Shown here: positions 53,779 through 63,716 of the stretch, in pieces
How the letters are laid out: each line of letters opens with the position of its first letter
How positions within the stretch are numbered: the stretch's first letter is position 1
DNA from: Botrimarina mediterranea
GTDB lineage: Bacteria; Planctomycetota; Planctomycetia; Pirellulales; Lacipirellulaceae
DNA: 64,000 nucleotides
Direction: 5' to 3'
Assembly (NCBI RefSeq): GCF_007753265.1
Contig: NZ_CP036349.1
Span: forward strand, 2,575,363-2,639,362
Position numbers and translations under genes: made by a program
Notes under the pieces: generated by a model
What the model was told of the DNA's origin: nothing
The model's input: the letters and a program-made list of their open reading frames with translations, nothing else
The model's database searches: none

Positions 53779-54657
53779 CTAGATGGACGCGATCGAGAAT
53801 CCGCCATCAACGACGATGTTCTGCCCTGTAACGAAGGAGGATGCCCTGGGCGCTGCGAGCCAGACGACGGCGCCGGCAAGTTCCTCGGCGGAACCAAACC
53901 GGGCCATCGGCGTATGACCGAGGATCTTCGCGCTGCGATCGGTCAGCGAGCCATCCTCGTGGTAGAGAAGCTTTTTGTTCTGCTCTGCCGGGAAGAAGCC
54001 CGGGCTAATCGCGTTGACGCGAACGCCTCGCGTCGCCCATTCGATCGCGAGGTACTTGGTAAGGTTGATAACCGCCGCTTTTGCGGCGGAATAGGCGCCG
54101 ACCCGCGAGACGGGGTTCATCCCAGCCATCGAAGCAATATTGATGATGCTCCCACGGCCCGCAGCAAGCATCGACTCACCGAAGACGAGCGATGGAAGTA
54201 GCGACCCGCCGACGAGGTTCAAGTCGAAGACTTCCCTCCAAGCCTCCATCGGAATCTTGCAGACACTGCCTCCTGGTCGGAGCGTGGCGTCGGGGTGATT
54301 GCCCCCAGCCGCGTTTATGAGGACGGTTGTCTCACCAACCTCTTCGCGAATCGTGTCTACCGCTTCCTGCACAGAGCCGGCATCAAGCGCGTCGATTGGC
54401 TGAAACATGCCGATGCCGCCCGCGCGATTGACTCGTTCTGCTCGATCTCGGCCGCGTTCGACATTGCGGCCGAGAACAACGACCCGCGCGCCATACCCCG
54501 CCAGAGCCTCTGCCATCAGACCTCCGAGCGTGCCGGTGCCGCCAATCACGGCGACCACCTCATTACGCAGGTCGAACAGTCCCGTTGCACTAGGCAGAAG
54601 TGAACCGTCGGAGTTCAGGCTGCCACTGAGAAACGTCGGGATGGGTGCAGAGGCCAT
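53779..54657 (-). CDS. SDR-family D-mannonate oxidoreductase (fructuronate reductase)
   Basis: A 292-residue short-chain dehydrogenase. The NAD(P) loop is GGTGTLGG (39-46), NAAGGNHP follows, and the catalytic residues are Ser176, Tyr189 and Lys193 (YSAAK). The motif SPGFFPAEQNKKLL is typical of SDR-type mannonate oxidoreductases, which reduce D-fructuronate to D-mannonate. The product is the substrate of the UxuA dehydratase at 59078, so both fit glucuronate catabolism from xylan. It is separated from xylR by 261 bases and probably has its own promoter. Confidence 0.85.
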   Translation of the reverse strand: MASAPIPTFLSGSLNSDGSLLPSATGLFDLRNEVVAVIGGTGTLGGLMAEALAGYGARVVVLGRNVERGRDRAERVNRAGGIGMFQPIDALDAGSVQEAVDTIREEVGETTVLINAAGGNHPDATLRPGGSVCKIPMEAWREVFDLNLVGGSLLPSLVFGESMLAAGRGSIINIASMAGMNPVSRVGAYSAAKAAVINLTKYLAIEWATRGVRVNAISPGFFPAEQNKKLLYHEDGSLTDRSAKILGHTPMARFGSAEELAGAVVWLAAPRASSFVTGQNIVVDGGFSIASI

Positions 54658-54918
54658 AAGAGCTTGGAAATCTAGCGACGCGTTTGCCTAGCGGGAGAAG
54701 CAGATGGCGAAATCTGTGCAACAGCCGTAGAGGAGTTCTCTTATCATGCTAAGAGACCGCGGATCACCATAAGCACTAGTTATCTTTCACGCTGAGGCGG
54801 AAGAATGCCATGAGCTACTATCACGCAAAACCATGACGCAAATGCGGTAGGCCAATTCAGCACGCAAGCCCCCCTTAAGCATCGTTGAGCCCGTCCCGAG
54901 CTTGACGCTATTGGCGGG

Positions 54919-56094
54919 CTATGGCGTCAGGTCGTCGCGAAACCTCCCAGGGGTTTTCCCCACCCGGCGCTGAAAGAACTGAATGAAGTAGCCAACCGAA
55001 CCGAAGCCGGATAGCTTTGCGACCCGTGACACCGAGTAAGTCGTCTCCAGCAACAGCCGTTTCGAATGCTCGAGTTTGGCGGACTGAATCTCATCGAGAA
55101 TGCTCCGCCCGAGTACAGATCGGAACCGCTTCTCAAGGCTGCGTCGCGAAACCGCCAACTTATCGACGAGCGACTCGACCGAAACGCCCCGTCCTTGCTC
55201 ATGGTGGATGATCTGTAGGGCTGACGAGACCTCGTCGTCCTCGACCGCGACGATATCGCTAGACCTTCGGGTGACGACACAGAGCGCCTCGACCTTGATC
55301 GAGGCGGGTTCGGTGATCGTCCCTGACATCAGCCCGTCGAGCAGAGCCGCCGCCCGATAACCAGCGGTCTCGATGTTGAGCGACACGCTCGACAATGGTG
55401 GGTCGGATAGGTCGCAGAACACCTCGTCGTTATCGACTCCAACCACCGCAACGTCCTCCGGCACATTGAATCCTGCCTGCGCGCAAGCCTCGAGCACTTC
55501 GCGGCCGCGGTCATCGTCGCACGCGAAGAGGCCGATCGGCGTAGGTAGCTTTCGGATCCAGTCCGCCAGGATATCCTGCTCACGCTCCCACACTTGGTCC
55601 CGTCGTTTTTCTGGCGAGTGATAGATATGCGGAACGATGTCCTGTTCGGCGAGGTAATCGCGAAACGCCCTCTCGCGCCGAGAAGACCAGCCGCGGTCGC
55701 TGCTGCCGACGTACGCGAAGTGACGGAACTGGCGGTCGAGCAAGTGATCTGCAGCAAGCCGAGAGACCTCAACTGGATCGGAGCTGATCTCAGAGAGCGA
55801 GTGCAGCGGGCTATCAGCTGCGAGTTGCTCGTCGGTGAGCCCAATGGCGACGATCGGTACTCCAGCTTGAAGAATCTGCGTAGCGACGCGCTGGTTGGGG
55901 ATGCGAGCAATGATCCCCGTACCGCCCCATTGCTTCATCTTGGGAACAACTTGCTCATAGTCACCAGGGCTGATGTGGAAGCTCCATGGGCCGTGTTCTC
56001 GGGAGTAGCGGGCAATCCCTTTTAGGAGGTCCCGCCCGAACACCCGGGCGGTCTCCACCAGCAGGGCGACGCGTGCCTTGGGTTCTTGAGCCAT
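54919..56094 (-). CDS. xylR: XylR-type AraC-family regulator
   Basis: ATG 56094 gives 391 residues, the size of E. coli XylR (392). The N-terminal two-thirds is a LacI-type sugar-binding domain (VALLVETARVFGRDLLKGIARYS, GLFACDDDRGREVLEAC, VAVVGVDND). The C-terminal 100 residues hold two AraC helix-turn-helix motifs (SVESLVDKLAVSRRSLEKRF; SVSRVAKLSGFGSVGYFIQFF). XylR proteins sense xylose or related sugars and activate xylan genes. It is divergent from the transporter-xylanase-uxuA genes, which are the probable targets. Confidence 0.9.
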   Translation of the reverse strand: MAQEPKARVALLVETARVFGRDLLKGIARYSREHGPWSFHISPGDYEQVVPKMKQWGGTGIIARIPNQRVATQILQAGVPIVAIGLTDEQLAADSPLHSLSEISSDPVEVSRLAADHLLDRQFRHFAYVGSSDRGWSSRRERAFRDYLAEQDIVPHIYHSPEKRRDQVWEREQDILADWIRKLPTPIGLFACDDDRGREVLEACAQAGFNVPEDVAVVGVDNDEVFCDLSDPPLSSVSLNIETAGYRAAALLDGLMSGTITEPASIKVEALCVVTRRSSDIVAVEDDEVSSALQIIHHEQGRGVSVESLVDKLAVSRRSLEKRFRSVLGRSILDEIQSAKLEHSKRLLLETTYSVSRVAKLSGFGSVGYFIQFFQRRVGKTPGRFRDDLTP

Positions 56095-56429
56095 CAGCGA
56101 CGTATAGACGTTGGATGAGCGTGTGGGCGCCCAGGCGAGGACGCTTTCGCGGAAGGCGGCGTCGCGAATACGAAGCCACTGCGTGAATAGCGTCCCTGAC
56201 TCGGCACGCCGACGCCATAACCGCAATGTCGCAATAGCGTAAATGAATATTTTGATTGCGTCGATCCGTTGACCAGCGTTCGGGCAGCGGGTTTGCTGGG
56301 CGAGAGACGTCAGACGGTCTGATAGATTCCCCGGTTGCAGCGGTTAGGCATCGGCCCAGCCGGCGGCGCCAGGCCGAGCCGTTTGGCGACCCTGCCGCTC
56401 CGCCCTCTCTTCTCTCAGAGCATCCGTTC
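56095..56429. promoter_or_regulatory. Divergent promoter region, xylR / transporter
   Basis: 335 bases without a credible gene. At 56230-56260 an AT-rich core is flanked by CGCAAT (56230-56235) and ATTGCG (56255-56260), with AAAT/ATTT inside; it is a candidate XylR operator, though the two dyads are not exactly concentric. Confidence 0.4.
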
Positions 56430-57836
56430 ATGGACGAATCGCAACGCCTCTCGGTTACCGAGAAGATCGGCTACAGCCTCGGCGATTGCGCTGCGAACTT
56501 TGTGTTCCAGACACAGCTCATCTTCTTGATGAGTTTCTACACCGATGTCTTCGGAATTGCCGCGTCCACTGCCGGAACGATCTTCCTGATATCGAGGCTG
56601 TTCGACGCCGTGAACGACCCGCTGATGGGCGCCATCGCGGATCGAACGTCGACCCGCTGGGGCAAGTACCGCCCTTGGGTCTTGATCACGGCGATCCCAT
56701 TTGCAGTTTGCTTCGTGCTCGCCTACACAACACCCGATTTCAGCCCGACCTGGAAGGTGGTCTGGGCGCTGGTGACGTACAACTTACTGATGATCGCCTA
56801 CACGGCGAACAACATCCCGTACGCGGCGCTAACGGGAGTAATAACGGGTGACCCGGATGAGCGCACGTCGCTGGTGTCGTGGCGATTCCTGCTGGCGATG
56901 ACCGCAGCTTTCTTGGTGCAGACGTTTACGCCCGACCTCGTCGATTGGTTTGGAGGTGAAAAGGGTGGGACGGTGGATCGGGCTGTGGGCTATCAATTGA
57001 CGATGGTGCTCTGGGCGTCAGTCGCGGTGTTGTTCTTCGTCATCACATTTGTGACGACAAGAGAGCGCGTGCAGCCATGCCCTACTCAGCAGCAGTCGTT
57101 GCTCCAAGACCTTGCGGATTTGGCAGGCAGTCGGACTTGGGTGGCATTGGGCGTCGCCACGGTCTTTGTGTTCATCTATTTGGCGCTCCGTGGCAGCGTC
57201 ACGCCTTACTACTTCGACTACTACGTGACTCAGCAAGACCCGATTGGATTTGGCCCGCTCAGGCTGAAGCCCATGGGATGGTTCAATGGGCTTGGCTTGC
57301 TGGCGAGTATGGTAGGCATCTTGTTCTCCAAACCCCTTTCAATGCGGCTTGGTAAGCGAAACGCCTTTGCCGGCGCCATCGCAGTGACCGGACTGCTCAC
57401 GGCGGCGTTTTACGCCCTGCCTGGCGACAACCTAACGGCGATAATCGCGATGCAATCGCTGTTGCAGTTCGTCTACGGCGTCAGCATTCCGCTACTCTGG
57501 GCGATGATGGCGGATGTCGCCGACTATACCGAGTGGAAGACCGGACGCCGAGCGACAGCCATGACCTTCGCTGCGACCGTCTTTGCGCTTAAGCTCGGCT
57601 TAAGCCTCGGCGGCGCTATCGCCGGGTACTTGCTGGAATCGAGTGGGTATGTCCCCAACTCAGAGGTGCAGTCAGTAAACGCTCTGACAGCGATACGAAT
57701 GATGATGAGCGTCGGGCCAGGGTTGGCCTTTGCGTTAGCCGTCGCCGCATTGACCTTCTACGGCATCAGCCGGAAAGACGAGCTACAGATGGGCGCTGAT
57801 CTGCAAGCCAAGCGAGCAGGATACGCAGTCGAGTGA
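56430..57836 (+). CDS. GPH-family sugar:cation symporter
   Basis: ATG 56430 gives 468 residues; the upstream in-frame extension is not hydrophobic and lies in the promoter region. About 12 hydrophobic segments. Family motifs: KIGYSLGDCAANFVFQ, SRLFDAVNDPLMGAIADRTSTRWGKYRPWVL, NIPYAALTGVITGDPDERTSLVSWR and MMADVADYTEWKTGRRATAM. These define the glycoside-pentoside-hexuronide family (XynB, UidB, MelB). It probably imports xylo-oligosaccharides or glucuronoxylan fragments with a cation. First gene of the operon with xylanase and uxuA. Confidence 0.9.
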   Translation: MDESQRLSVTEKIGYSLGDCAANFVFQTQLIFLMSFYTDVFGIAASTAGTIFLISRLFDAVNDPLMGAIADRTSTRWGKYRPWVLITAIPFAVCFVLAYTTPDFSPTWKVVWALVTYNLLMIAYTANNIPYAALTGVITGDPDERTSLVSWRFLLAMTAAFLVQTFTPDLVDWFGGEKGGTVDRAVGYQLTMVLWASVAVLFFVITFVTTRERVQPCPTQQQSLLQDLADLAGSRTWVALGVATVFVFIYLALRGSVTPYYFDYYVTQQDPIGFGPLRLKPMGWFNGLGLLASMVGILFSKPLSMRLGKRNAFAGAIAVTGLLTAAFYALPGDNLTAIIAMQSLLQFVYGVSIPLLWAMMADVADYTEWKTGRRATAMTFAATVFALKLGLSLGGAIAGYLLESSGYVPNSEVQSVNALTAIRMMMSVGPGLAFALAVAALTFYGISRKDELQMGADLQAKRAGYAVE

Positions 57837-57875
57837 CTTCGTTACACGCCACCGCCACGACCGAGAATCCACGCC

Positions 57876-59000
57876 ATGACAACGCCACGTCTAGTAGTAG
57901 CATTAGTTGCCGGAGTGATCTTGTTTGCCAATGCCGTCGTCCACGGGGAAGGTCCTCCCTCGCTGCGAATGGCCTATGAGAAGAACTTCGACATAGGGAT
58001 GGCAATCTCTGCTTGGCAACTCGAAGATACCAGCGGCCGCGCGCTCAATCTGGTGGCCGAGCAATGCAGCGTCGTTACGGCGGAGAACGCGATGAAGTGG
58101 GAGGCTCTTCACCCGGAGCCTAGTAGGTACGACTTCCGTCACGCCGACATGCTCGTAGAGTTCGCGGAGCGGAACGGCATCGAGGTTGTTGGTCATACGC
58201 TCGTCTGGCACAGTCAGTGTCCCGACTGGGTGTTCGAGGACGAGGCAGGCCAGCCCGTCGGGCGCGAGGAGCTGATTGAGAGATTACGCGACCATATTCA
58301 CACCGTCGTCGGCCGATACAAGGGCCGCGTCAGGGGATGGGACGTCGTCAACGAGGCGATCGAAGACGATGGCTCATGGCGTGACTCAAAGTGGCGGCGC
58401 CAGATCGGCGACGATTATATGGAGCTCGCGTTCCGTTTCGCTCACGAGGCCGACCCCGGCGCCGAACTCTACTACAACGACTATTCGATGACCCAGCCCG
58501 GTAAACGGAAGACCGTGGCTGCGATGGTCGCCGACTTCCAGGAAAAAGAGGTGCCGATCGATGGCGTTGGCCTGCAAGGGCATTGGGCCCTCGACTATCC
58601 GAGTGAGCAAGAGATTGATGATTCGCTAACGGATTATGGCAAGCTTGGCGTCAAGGTGATGATCACCGAATTAGACATGAACGTTTTGCCACGGCCCACC
58701 CGCAACCAGGGCGCCGACGTCGCAGAACGCGCCGCCTCGAGGGAGGGCATGAACCCTTATCGCGAGGGCCTACCAGCCGAAGTGTCGCAAGCGCAGGCCG
58801 ATCGGTACGCCTTGTTCTTCCGCCTGTTCAAGAAACACGATGCAGCGATTTCCCGCGTCACGTTTTGGGGCGTTGATGACGGCCAGTCATGGCACAATAA
58901 CTGGCCCGTCAGGGGCCGTGTCGCTCACTCGCTGCTGTTCGATCGCAATCTCGAACCCAAACCGGCTTTTTGGTCGGTATTGAACGTCGCGAAAGAGTAA
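57876..59000 (+). CDS. Endo-1,4-beta-xylanase (GH10)
   Basis: A 374-residue enzyme with a signal peptide (cleavage near VVHGEG). GH10 hallmarks: AENAMKWEALHP, GHTLVWHSQCPDW, WDVVNEAI with acid/base Glu160, and VMITELDMN with nucleophile Glu265. It hydrolyses internal beta-1,4-xylosidic bonds with retention. Length is that of a single-domain enzyme, without binding modules, dockerin or anchor, so it is probably periplasmic and acts on oligosaccharides. It lies 39 bases after the transporter. Confidence 0.94.
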   Translation: MTTPRLVVALVAGVILFANAVVHGEGPPSLRMAYEKNFDIGMAISAWQLEDTSGRALNLVAEQCSVVTAENAMKWEALHPEPSRYDFRHADMLVEFAERNGIEVVGHTLVWHSQCPDWVFEDEAGQPVGREELIERLRDHIHTVVGRYKGRVRGWDVVNEAIEDDGSWRDSKWRRQIGDDYMELAFRFAHEADPGAELYYNDYSMTQPGKRKTVAAMVADFQEKEVPIDGVGLQGHWALDYPSEQEIDDSLTDYGKLGVKVMITELDMNVLPRPTRNQGADVAERAASREGMNPYREGLPAEVSQAQADRYALFFRLFKKHDAAISRVTFWGVDDGQSWHNNWPVRGRVAHSLLFDRNLEPKPAFWSVLNVAKE

Positions 59001-59077
59001 GTCGAAGCGTACGTATCCGAAAAAGCCGAACTCTGCCGATTCAGCTAAGAGCACCCCTTTTCTTCTTATACGAAGCC

Positions 59078-60172
59078 ATGAAGCTCGGCCTCGGCCTCTA
59101 CCGTCATTTGCTTACCAGGGAGAATTTCCGGTTCGCACGGCAGTGCGGAGCGACGCACTTGGTCGCCCATTTGGTCGATTACTTTCGCGGTGAGCCGGCT
59201 AATCCCCAGGGGGACCAACCCACCGGCGGCGACCGGGGGTGGGGGTTGGCGGGTGATCCGAAACAACTGTGGACGACTGAAGAGCTCGTCAACTTACGTA
59301 ATGCCGCGGCCGATGAAGGGCTCACTCTAGAAGCGATCGAGAACTTCGACCCCGCCCATTGGCACGATATTCTGATCGACGGGCCACAGTGGAGCCGCCA
59401 CATCGAGAACATCAAGACAACGGTCCGGCGGCTTGGCGAAGCCGCCGTGCCGACCATGGGCTACAACTTCTCCATCGCTGGCGTCTGTGGGCGAGTGACA
59501 GGGCCATTTGCGAGAGGGCAGGCCTATGCCGTTGGTATGGACGGCCCCTATGACACGCCGATGCCACAGGGAATGGCGTGGAACATGGTGATTGATCCCA
59601 ATTCGTCCGGTGAGGCAGCGCCGCGGGCGACGCCTGCACAACTCTGGGATCGCCTGCGCCGATTCCTTGACGAAGTCATACCAGTCGCAGAGGAGGCGGG
59701 CGTTCGGCTCGCATTGCATCCCGACGATCCACCCATGGAGTACATGCGTGGGCAGCCGCGGCTGGTTTACCGTCCCGAGCTTTACCAGAAGGTGCTCGAT
59801 CTTCGGCCTAGTCCCGCCAATCAACTCGAGTTTTGCGTGGGCACCATTGCCGAGATGCCTAACGCCGATGTTTACGCCGCAACCGAGCAATACGCATCAG
59901 AAGGCAAGATCGCCTATGTCCACCTGCGAAACGTCACCGGTAAGGCGCCCTATTACAAGGAGACCTTCATTGACGACGGCGACATCGACGTACCGCGAGT
60001 TCTAGCCATTCTTCGTATGGCAGGATTTGATGGCGTCATTATTCCGGACCACGCCCCGCAGATGTCCTGCGGCGCCCCTTGGCATGCGGGAATGGCGTAC
60101 GCAATGGGATACTTGCAGGCCGCGATCGATACATGCCGCAAAGCGTCGGAAAGCGAGGGGCCGCTAGCTTAA
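59078..60172 (+). CDS. uxuA: D-mannonate dehydratase
   Basis: ATG 59078 gives 364 residues, normal for UxuA; an upstream extension is unlikely. Conserved: MKLGLGLYRHLLTRENFRFA, GYNFSIAGVCG, RLALHPDDPP, ANQLEFCVGTIAEM, IAYVHLRNV and FIIPDH-like VIIPDHAPQM. It dehydrates D-mannonate to 2-keto-3-deoxygluconate in the cytoplasm. It directly follows the xylanase gene and complements the SDR mannonate oxidoreductase across xylR. Glucuronate isomerase and KDG kinase are not in the window. Confidence 0.95.
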   Translation: MKLGLGLYRHLLTRENFRFARQCGATHLVAHLVDYFRGEPANPQGDQPTGGDRGWGLAGDPKQLWTTEELVNLRNAAADEGLTLEAIENFDPAHWHDILIDGPQWSRHIENIKTTVRRLGEAAVPTMGYNFSIAGVCGRVTGPFARGQAYAVGMDGPYDTPMPQGMAWNMVIDPNSSGEAAPRATPAQLWDRLRRFLDEVIPVAEEAGVRLALHPDDPPMEYMRGQPRLVYRPELYQKVLDLRPSPANQLEFCVGTIAEMPNADVYAATEQYASEGKIAYVHLRNVTGKAPYYKETFIDDGDIDVPRVLAILRMAGFDGVIIPDHAPQMSCGAPWHAGMAYAMGYLQAAIDTCRKASESEGPLA

Positions 60173-60173
60173 A

Positions 60174-60962
60174 CTAATTCGCCGCGGAAGGGTCGCCGGT
60201 AGGCGGTGGCGCCAAATCCTCATCGTCCGGCGCACCAAGAATGCCCGTGAGGTGTGGCTTCAACGCTGCGGCCCAAAGATCGTAACCCGTCACCGAAAGA
60301 TGCAGGCCGTCCACCGTCATTCCGTCGTGAGGCCGCCCCTCGCTGTCAGCGAGTTGGTTGTTGATGTTGATGAAGCGGATATCGTGTTCCTTCGCCAGAT
60401 GCGCGAGTCTGTCGTTGATCGCGGAGATCACCGGATTGGCTGTCGGATTGTCACCACGTGGAAAGACGCCTGTCAGGAGGATTGCAGCCCGCGGCGCCTT
60501 CTCTTGGCATGTCGCCAGGATCGCCTCGATGCCAGCGACAACTTCATCGGCCTTGGCTTGTCCCTTCATGGCGTCGTAAGCGGCGCCGCCGATGTCGTTC
60601 GTACCAGCCTGCAACACAATGACTTTGGGATTCACGCCGTCCAGCTCGCCGTTCTGCACTCGCCAAAGGACATTGCGTGTCGTGTCCCCGCCCCAGCCGA
60701 AGTTGGCGGCGTTCCAACCATGGAAATGGGACCGCCAGTTCTCATAGAGGTCGGAGTAGGCCCTGTCGGAGCAACCCCACCGGCGGGTTATCGAGTCGCC
60801 GAGAAAGTAAACGTCGATCCTACCCTTTCCGGCCTTGTCGAGGAGTTGCTGGTGAGCAATCTTCGAGTTCTCGTCTTGGCGCGGCAGCGATTGGAATTGG
60901 GCTATCGCGTTCACGCTCGTCGTCGCCATCAGAGTTATAAGGCTTATCCGTAGAAGAGACAT
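60174..60962 (-). CDS. Exported SGNH hydrolase, probable acetylesterase
   Basis: A 262-residue protein with a signal peptide (cleavage near VNAIAQ). SGNH blocks: GDSITRRWG with Ser57, FGWGGDTTRNVLWR (block II), AGTNDIGG with Asn122, and DGLHLS with Asp218 and His221. It is of the platelet-activating-factor acetylhydrolase-like group often annotated as carbohydrate acetylesterase. Between uxuA (convergent) and GH115 (divergent), it probably deacetylates xylan; substrate is inferred. Confidence 0.85.
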   Translation of the reverse strand: MSLLRISLITLMATTSVNAIAQFQSLPRQDENSKIAHQQLLDKAGKGRIDVYFLGDSITRRWGCSDRAYSDLYENWRSHFHGWNAANFGWGGDTTRNVLWRVQNGELDGVNPKVIVLQAGTNDIGGAAYDAMKGQAKADEVVAGIEAILATCQEKAPRAAILLTGVFPRGDNPTANPVISAINDRLAHLAKEHDIRFININNQLADSEGRPHDGMTVDGLHLSVTGYDLWAAALKPHLTGILGAPDDEDLAPPPTGDPSAAN

Positions 60963-61120
60963 CGATTCGGATCCATTCGCTAAGGTTCTGAACCTGAGTT
61001 GAGTTGACGTCGCACGTTCGGCCGTGAGCCGTTTGTGTTGTAGCAGAGACTATCGCAAACCGCGAAGCAAGCCATACGAAGACTCACTTGAAGTATCGTA
61101 CCAGTAGGGAAGAGTTGACA

Positions 61121-63682
61121 ATGATGAGCCCGATCACTTTCTATGCGGTGACGATTCGAGGGGTCGTGGCTATCCTAATTGGGACCCTCGCGCTGGTTGA
61201 TACCGCTGTGGGCGGGGGGTTTACTCTCATTGCAGACGGTGAGCCCGCTGCGATACAGCTAGACTCCGCGGCTCCCGCGGGCGTGCGACGCGTGGCCGAG
61301 TGGTTCGCAGACGACGTGGAGAGAGTTGGCGGAAAGCGACCCACCATCGTGCAAGGACGCCGGCCGGATGGTCTCGCTCTCCTTGTCGGCGTGATCGGCG
61401 CAGGTGGCGAGGTCGATGACCTTGTATCGGCAGGCAAACTCGACGTTTCGCAAGTCCGAGGCGAACTCGAGGCGTCGGTCACGACCGTCGTAGGGGATGT
61501 CCTTGTGATCGCCGGCAGTGATAAGCGTGGTGCGATTTTCGGAATGCTAGACCTGTCGCGGGAGATCGGTGTCTCACCCTGGTACTGGTGGGCCGATGTT
61601 CCCATCCACAAATCAAAGAACATTACCCTAGCAGATGTGCCACGTGTTAGACCTGCGCCAAGGGTCCGCTACCGCGGCGTCTTCTTGAACGATGAGGCGC
61701 CTGCCCTTGCTAATTGGGCTCAAGAGAAGTTCGGCGGCTGCAACAGCAAGTTCTACGCTCATGTCTACGAGTTGCTCCTCCGCCTCCGCGGCAATTTTCT
61801 ATGGCCCGCTATGTGGGGGCGATCACTCTTCGACGACGACCCCGAGAGCCAACGTCTCGCCGACGAGTTGGGGATCGTGCTAAGCACGTCCCACCACGAA
61901 CCGATGCAGCGTGCGCACGTCGAGTGGGCCCGGTACGGGAAGGGGCCTTGGGACTATGCCAGCAACGGCGAAGCGCTGCACGAGTTTTGGCGGGAAGGCA
62001 TCCAACGGATGGGGGACCATGAGAGCGTCGTCACACTCGGCATGCGCGGCGACGGTGATATGCCAATGACCGACGAGGCGAACATCGACTTATTGCAGCA
62101 AATCGTCAGCGACCAACGCCAGATTCTTAAAGAAGAGTTAGGCCGTCCGCCAAGGACCCAATCCCAAGTCTGGGCGCTCTACAAAGAGGTTCAAGAATAC
62201 TACGACCGCGGGATGAAGGTTCCGGACGACGTGATCTTGCTGCTCTGTGACGACAACTGGGGGAACGTCCGTAGGCTGCCTAGGCCAACCGACCCACGGC
62301 ATCCAGGCGGTTACGGCATGTACTACCATTTCGACTACGTAGGTGACCCACGAAACTACAAATGGATCAACACTAACTCGAGTCCTCGGGTATGGGAGCA
62401 GATGCACCTCAGCTGGGAGCATGGCGTTGATCAAATCTGGGTTGTCAATGTCGGCGATCTCAAGCCGATGGAGGCGCCGATCGACTTCTTCCTGACGATG
62501 GCGTACGACCCCGATCAGTTCTCCGTCGAGCAGATTGCGTCTTCGATTGAGTGCTGGCGAGAGTCATGGTCGGAAGAGCAATTTGGGGCCGAATTGGCGC
62601 AACCAATTGCGAATCTGCTAGCTCGCTATGAGCACCTGGCGGCACGTCGTAAGCCGGAGCTTCTCGACGCTAAGACGTACAGCCTCACTAGCTTCAACGA
62701 GTGGGATCGGGTCGTCGAAGAATGGCGAGCACTGATGGATGACGCCCAGAGTTTGGAGAAGAAATTGCCGGAAGAAGCTAGGCCAGCTTACTTCCAACTT
62801 GTCCTGCACCCGATCTTGGCGTTCGGGAATCTCCATGAGATGTACCACGCCGTAGCGAACAACCAGCGATTCGGAGCAGCAGGCAACCCCGCTGCGAACG
62901 ACTTCGCCGACGACGTCATCAAGCATTACGAGTACGACGCCGCACTGACGCGCCGCTACCACGAGTTGCTTAATGGCAAGTGGAACCACATGATGGCCCA
63001 GACGCATATCGGCTACACCTATTGGCAGCAGCCGGAAGTCCAGAAGATGCCTGAGGTGCTACGGGTGTCGCCGACAGCCCGTTCTAGAGAGGTAGAGACA
63101 TCAGACCCACGAGAAGAGTTGGCGGAGGAGGGCGCGAGCGGGTTTCTCGAACGAGACAACTACATCTCGATCAATGCGGCCAGTTACTCGAGAGCGACTG
63201 AAACGGATGGCGTCCGTTGGGTGGCTATCCCCGGGCTCGGCCGCACCGACGCAGGGGTCATCGCGTCGCCCGTCAACGCGCCATCATCGCCCGCTGGCGC
63301 TGGCCCTCGACTCGAGTATCCGATCTGGCTGACTCAAGACGGCGAGGTCACGGTTGACCTCTTCCTCTCTCCAACGCAAGACATCTACGGCGGGGACGAC
63401 CACGGCATCCGTCTTGCGGTTTCTATCGATAATCATGTGCCCGTCGTGCTTGACATGCACGTTGACCGCAGCACGAACGAGCGGAATCCTGGTCCTTGGC
63501 GTCGGCATGTCGCGGATGCGATCCACATCGTGACTTCCCCGGCGATAGAGATCCCTTCTGGGTCTCACACTCTGAAGGTGTGGAGAGTGGATGCGGGACC
63601 CGTGCTGCAGAAAATCGTTGTCAAGAGAGACGCATTGCCTGTCAGCTATTTGGGCCCACCCGAAAGCAGGATGCTGGAGTAA
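61121..63682 (+). CDS. GH115 alpha-glucuronidase
   Basis: ATG 61121, with GGGAAGAG upstream, gives 853 residues and a signal peptide; a TTG at 61088 is the less likely alternative. GH115 features: N-terminal alpha/beta domain ending VLVIAGSDKRGAIFGMLDLSREIGVSP-type sequence, then YRGVFLNDEAP, GGCNSKFYAHVYELLLRLRGNFLWPAMW and LLCDDNWGNVRRLP. A C-terminal beta domain ends in KVWRVDAGPVLQKIVV. It removes (4-O-methyl-)glucuronic acid side chains, including internal ones, from glucuronoxylan. This supplies glucuronate for the SDR and UxuA steps. Confidence 0.93.
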   Translation: MMSPITFYAVTIRGVVAILIGTLALVDTAVGGGFTLIADGEPAAIQLDSAAPAGVRRVAEWFADDVERVGGKRPTIVQGRRPDGLALLVGVIGAGGEVDDLVSAGKLDVSQVRGELEASVTTVVGDVLVIAGSDKRGAIFGMLDLSREIGVSPWYWWADVPIHKSKNITLADVPRVRPAPRVRYRGVFLNDEAPALANWAQEKFGGCNSKFYAHVYELLLRLRGNFLWPAMWGRSLFDDDPESQRLADELGIVLSTSHHEPMQRAHVEWARYGKGPWDYASNGEALHEFWREGIQRMGDHESVVTLGMRGDGDMPMTDEANIDLLQQIVSDQRQILKEELGRPPRTQSQVWALYKEVQEYYDRGMKVPDDVILLLCDDNWGNVRRLPRPTDPRHPGGYGMYYHFDYVGDPRNYKWINTNSSPRVWEQMHLSWEHGVDQIWVVNVGDLKPMEAPIDFFLTMAYDPDQFSVEQIASSIECWRESWSEEQFGAELAQPIANLLARYEHLAARRKPELLDAKTYSLTSFNEWDRVVEEWRALMDDAQSLEKKLPEEARPAYFQLVLHPILAFGNLHEMYHAVANNQRFGAAGNPAANDFADDVIKHYEYDAALTRRYHELLNGKWNHMMAQTHIGYTYWQQPEVQKMPEVLRVSPTARSREVETSDPREELAEEGASGFLERDNYISINAASYSRATETDGVRWVAIPGLGRTDAGVIASPVNAPSSPAGAGPRLEYPIWLTQDGEVTVDLFLSPTQDIYGGDDHGIRLAVSIDNHVPVVLDMHVDRSTNERNPGPWRRHVADAIHIVTSPAIEIPSGSHTLKVWRVDAGPVLQKIVVKRDALPVSYLGPPESRMLE

Positions 63683-63716
63683 CGAGCCTGCGTTGAGGTA
63701 GGTATCGCGAAAGTCC

